From contig JAUIKB010000313.1 of NCBI GenBank assembly GCA_030430975.1, positions 1-6,909 of the forward strand: DNA of 6,909 bases, written 5' to 3'. Below, in pieces: positions 6,289 through 6,909 of the stretch. A model generated the notes under the pieces. The model was not told the DNA's origin. It ran no database searches and saw only the letters and a program-made list of their open reading frames with translations. The stretch is from Polyangia bacterium. GTDB lineage: Bacteria; Myxococcota_A; Polyangia; Polyangiales; Polyangiaceae. Position 1 is the first letter of the stretch; each line of letters begins with the position of its first letter. The position numbers and the translations under genes are program-made.

Positions 6289-6909
6289 TTCACATCGCGC
6301 CAGGTCAGACTGCCGTTGCGCAGCCAGATCTTCCAGGCGCGGGCAAGCACGGCGCTCTCACTGATCGTACCGAACGCGCGGCTGTCGTAGGCGTTGCCGC
6401 GATTGTCTCCGAGCACGAATACGTGCCCGGTTGGCACCGTCAGGTTCACCGGTACTGATTCGCGACCCTCTTCGATTGTAATGCGATATCCATTTTCGGT
6501 GAATTCCGCCCCTCCGCACTGTCGCTTGCCAGTGGCCACCAGTTGTGCGGACTCGCCATTTACCTTCACACTATTGTCAGAGCTAATCTCGACCCGATCT
6601 CCACCGACCGCGATTACTCGTTTGACATAGTCGGACGTTTTACCGTGTCGCGTTAAGCGGAACACCACAACATCGCCCCGCCTTGGAGCCATGCCCACCG
6701 TCTTGTCGCCATAGATATGGTCACCGGCTAGCAGGGTCGGACACATGCTAGTGCTCGGTATTTTCCAGGGCTCAATCGCTACTCGACGCACTATCAGCGC
6801 TGTCAGCATCGGACTCACGGTCAGCCCGAGCGCTATTCCCACCGCGAGGTACACCCAGCCGCGGGTTTCGTGGTTCCCCTTCGCGACCCTCCGGGCGTCC
6901 GCCGCGCAC
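6285..6909 (-). CDS. lepB: Type I signal peptidase, S26 family (5' end outside window)
   Basis: This membrane serine protease removes signal peptides from exported proteins at the outer face of the inner membrane. Numbered from the GTG at 6852-6854, the family boxes are all present: IPSTSMCPTL with the nucleophile Ser36, RRGDVVVF (58-65), YVKRVIAVGGD with the general-base Lys78, and VLGDNRGNAYDSRAFG (147-162). A hydrophobic helix at about 2-22 precedes the catalytic domain. The frame stays open from that GTG to the window edge, the GTG has no nearby Shine-Dalgarno sequence, and the upstream residues (ARRVAKGNHETRGW) look like a basic cytoplasmic lead-in. The true start is therefore probably beyond base 6909. 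The catalytic domain is short, without the large insertion of E. coli LepB. Its TGA overlaps the GTG of the downstream leader by four bases, so the two are probably co-translated. Confidence 0.92.
   Translation of the reverse strand, partial: CAADARRVAKGNHETRGWVYLAVGIALGLTVSPMLTALIVRRVAIEPWKIPSTSMCPTLLAGDHIYGDKTVGMAPRRGDVVVFRLTRHGKTSDYVKRVIAVGGDRVEISSDNSVKVNGESAQLVATGKRQCGGAEFTENGYRITIEEGRESVPVNLTVPTGHVFVLGDNRGNAYDSRAFGTISESAVLARAWKIWLRNGSLTWRDVK

Overview
This is a GC-rich bacterial window with tightly packed, mostly minus-strand genes. The GC content, the zinc-ribbon/PQQ-propeller protein and the large secreted protein with YadA-like head repeats and a Peptidase_S74 domain suggest a Myxococcota or related deltaproteobacterial-type genome. 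No rRNA or marker gene is present, so the taxonomy is an inference. I see no tRNA, rRNA, insertion sequence, CRISPR array or origin, and no gene-free stretch longer than about 155 bases.

Layout. (1) Bases 1-159 (+) are the 3' end of an unrecognised gene whose last codons overlap the next gene tail to tail. (2) Bases 144-1942 (-) are a two-gene translationally coupled unit: a 99-residue unrecognised protein, then a 499-residue cytoplasmic protein with a CxxC...CxxC zinc ribbon and a PQQ-type beta-propeller. (3) Bases 1943-2052 are a short divergent intergenic region. (4) Bases 2053-2856 (+) encode a biotin--protein ligase without the DNA-binding domain. (5) Bases 2898-5468 (-) encode an 856-residue secreted protein with, in order: signal peptide, N-terminal beta domain, a duplicated Cys module, 20 YadA-head-like repeats, an S74 intramolecular chaperone with its Ser/Lys dyad intact, a coiled coil, and a C-terminal membrane helix with an Arg tail. 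(6) Bases 5624-6909 (-) hold a type I signal peptidase (5' end off the window) whose stop overlaps, as GTGA, the start of a lipoprotein-like signal peptide. The body of that downstream protein lies in another frame, so the gene looks frame-disrupted.

The most interesting object is the S74 protein. A self-cleaving chaperone sits between a trimerising beta-helical region and a C-terminal membrane anchor. That is the same order as in the eukaryotic membrane-tethered factor MYRF, and it would allow assembly-dependent release of the N-terminal fibre from the membrane. The second most interesting is the likely frameshift separating an exported-protein leader from its Cys-containing body just downstream of the signal peptidase gene. 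The remaining genes are ordinary housekeeping or unassigned.
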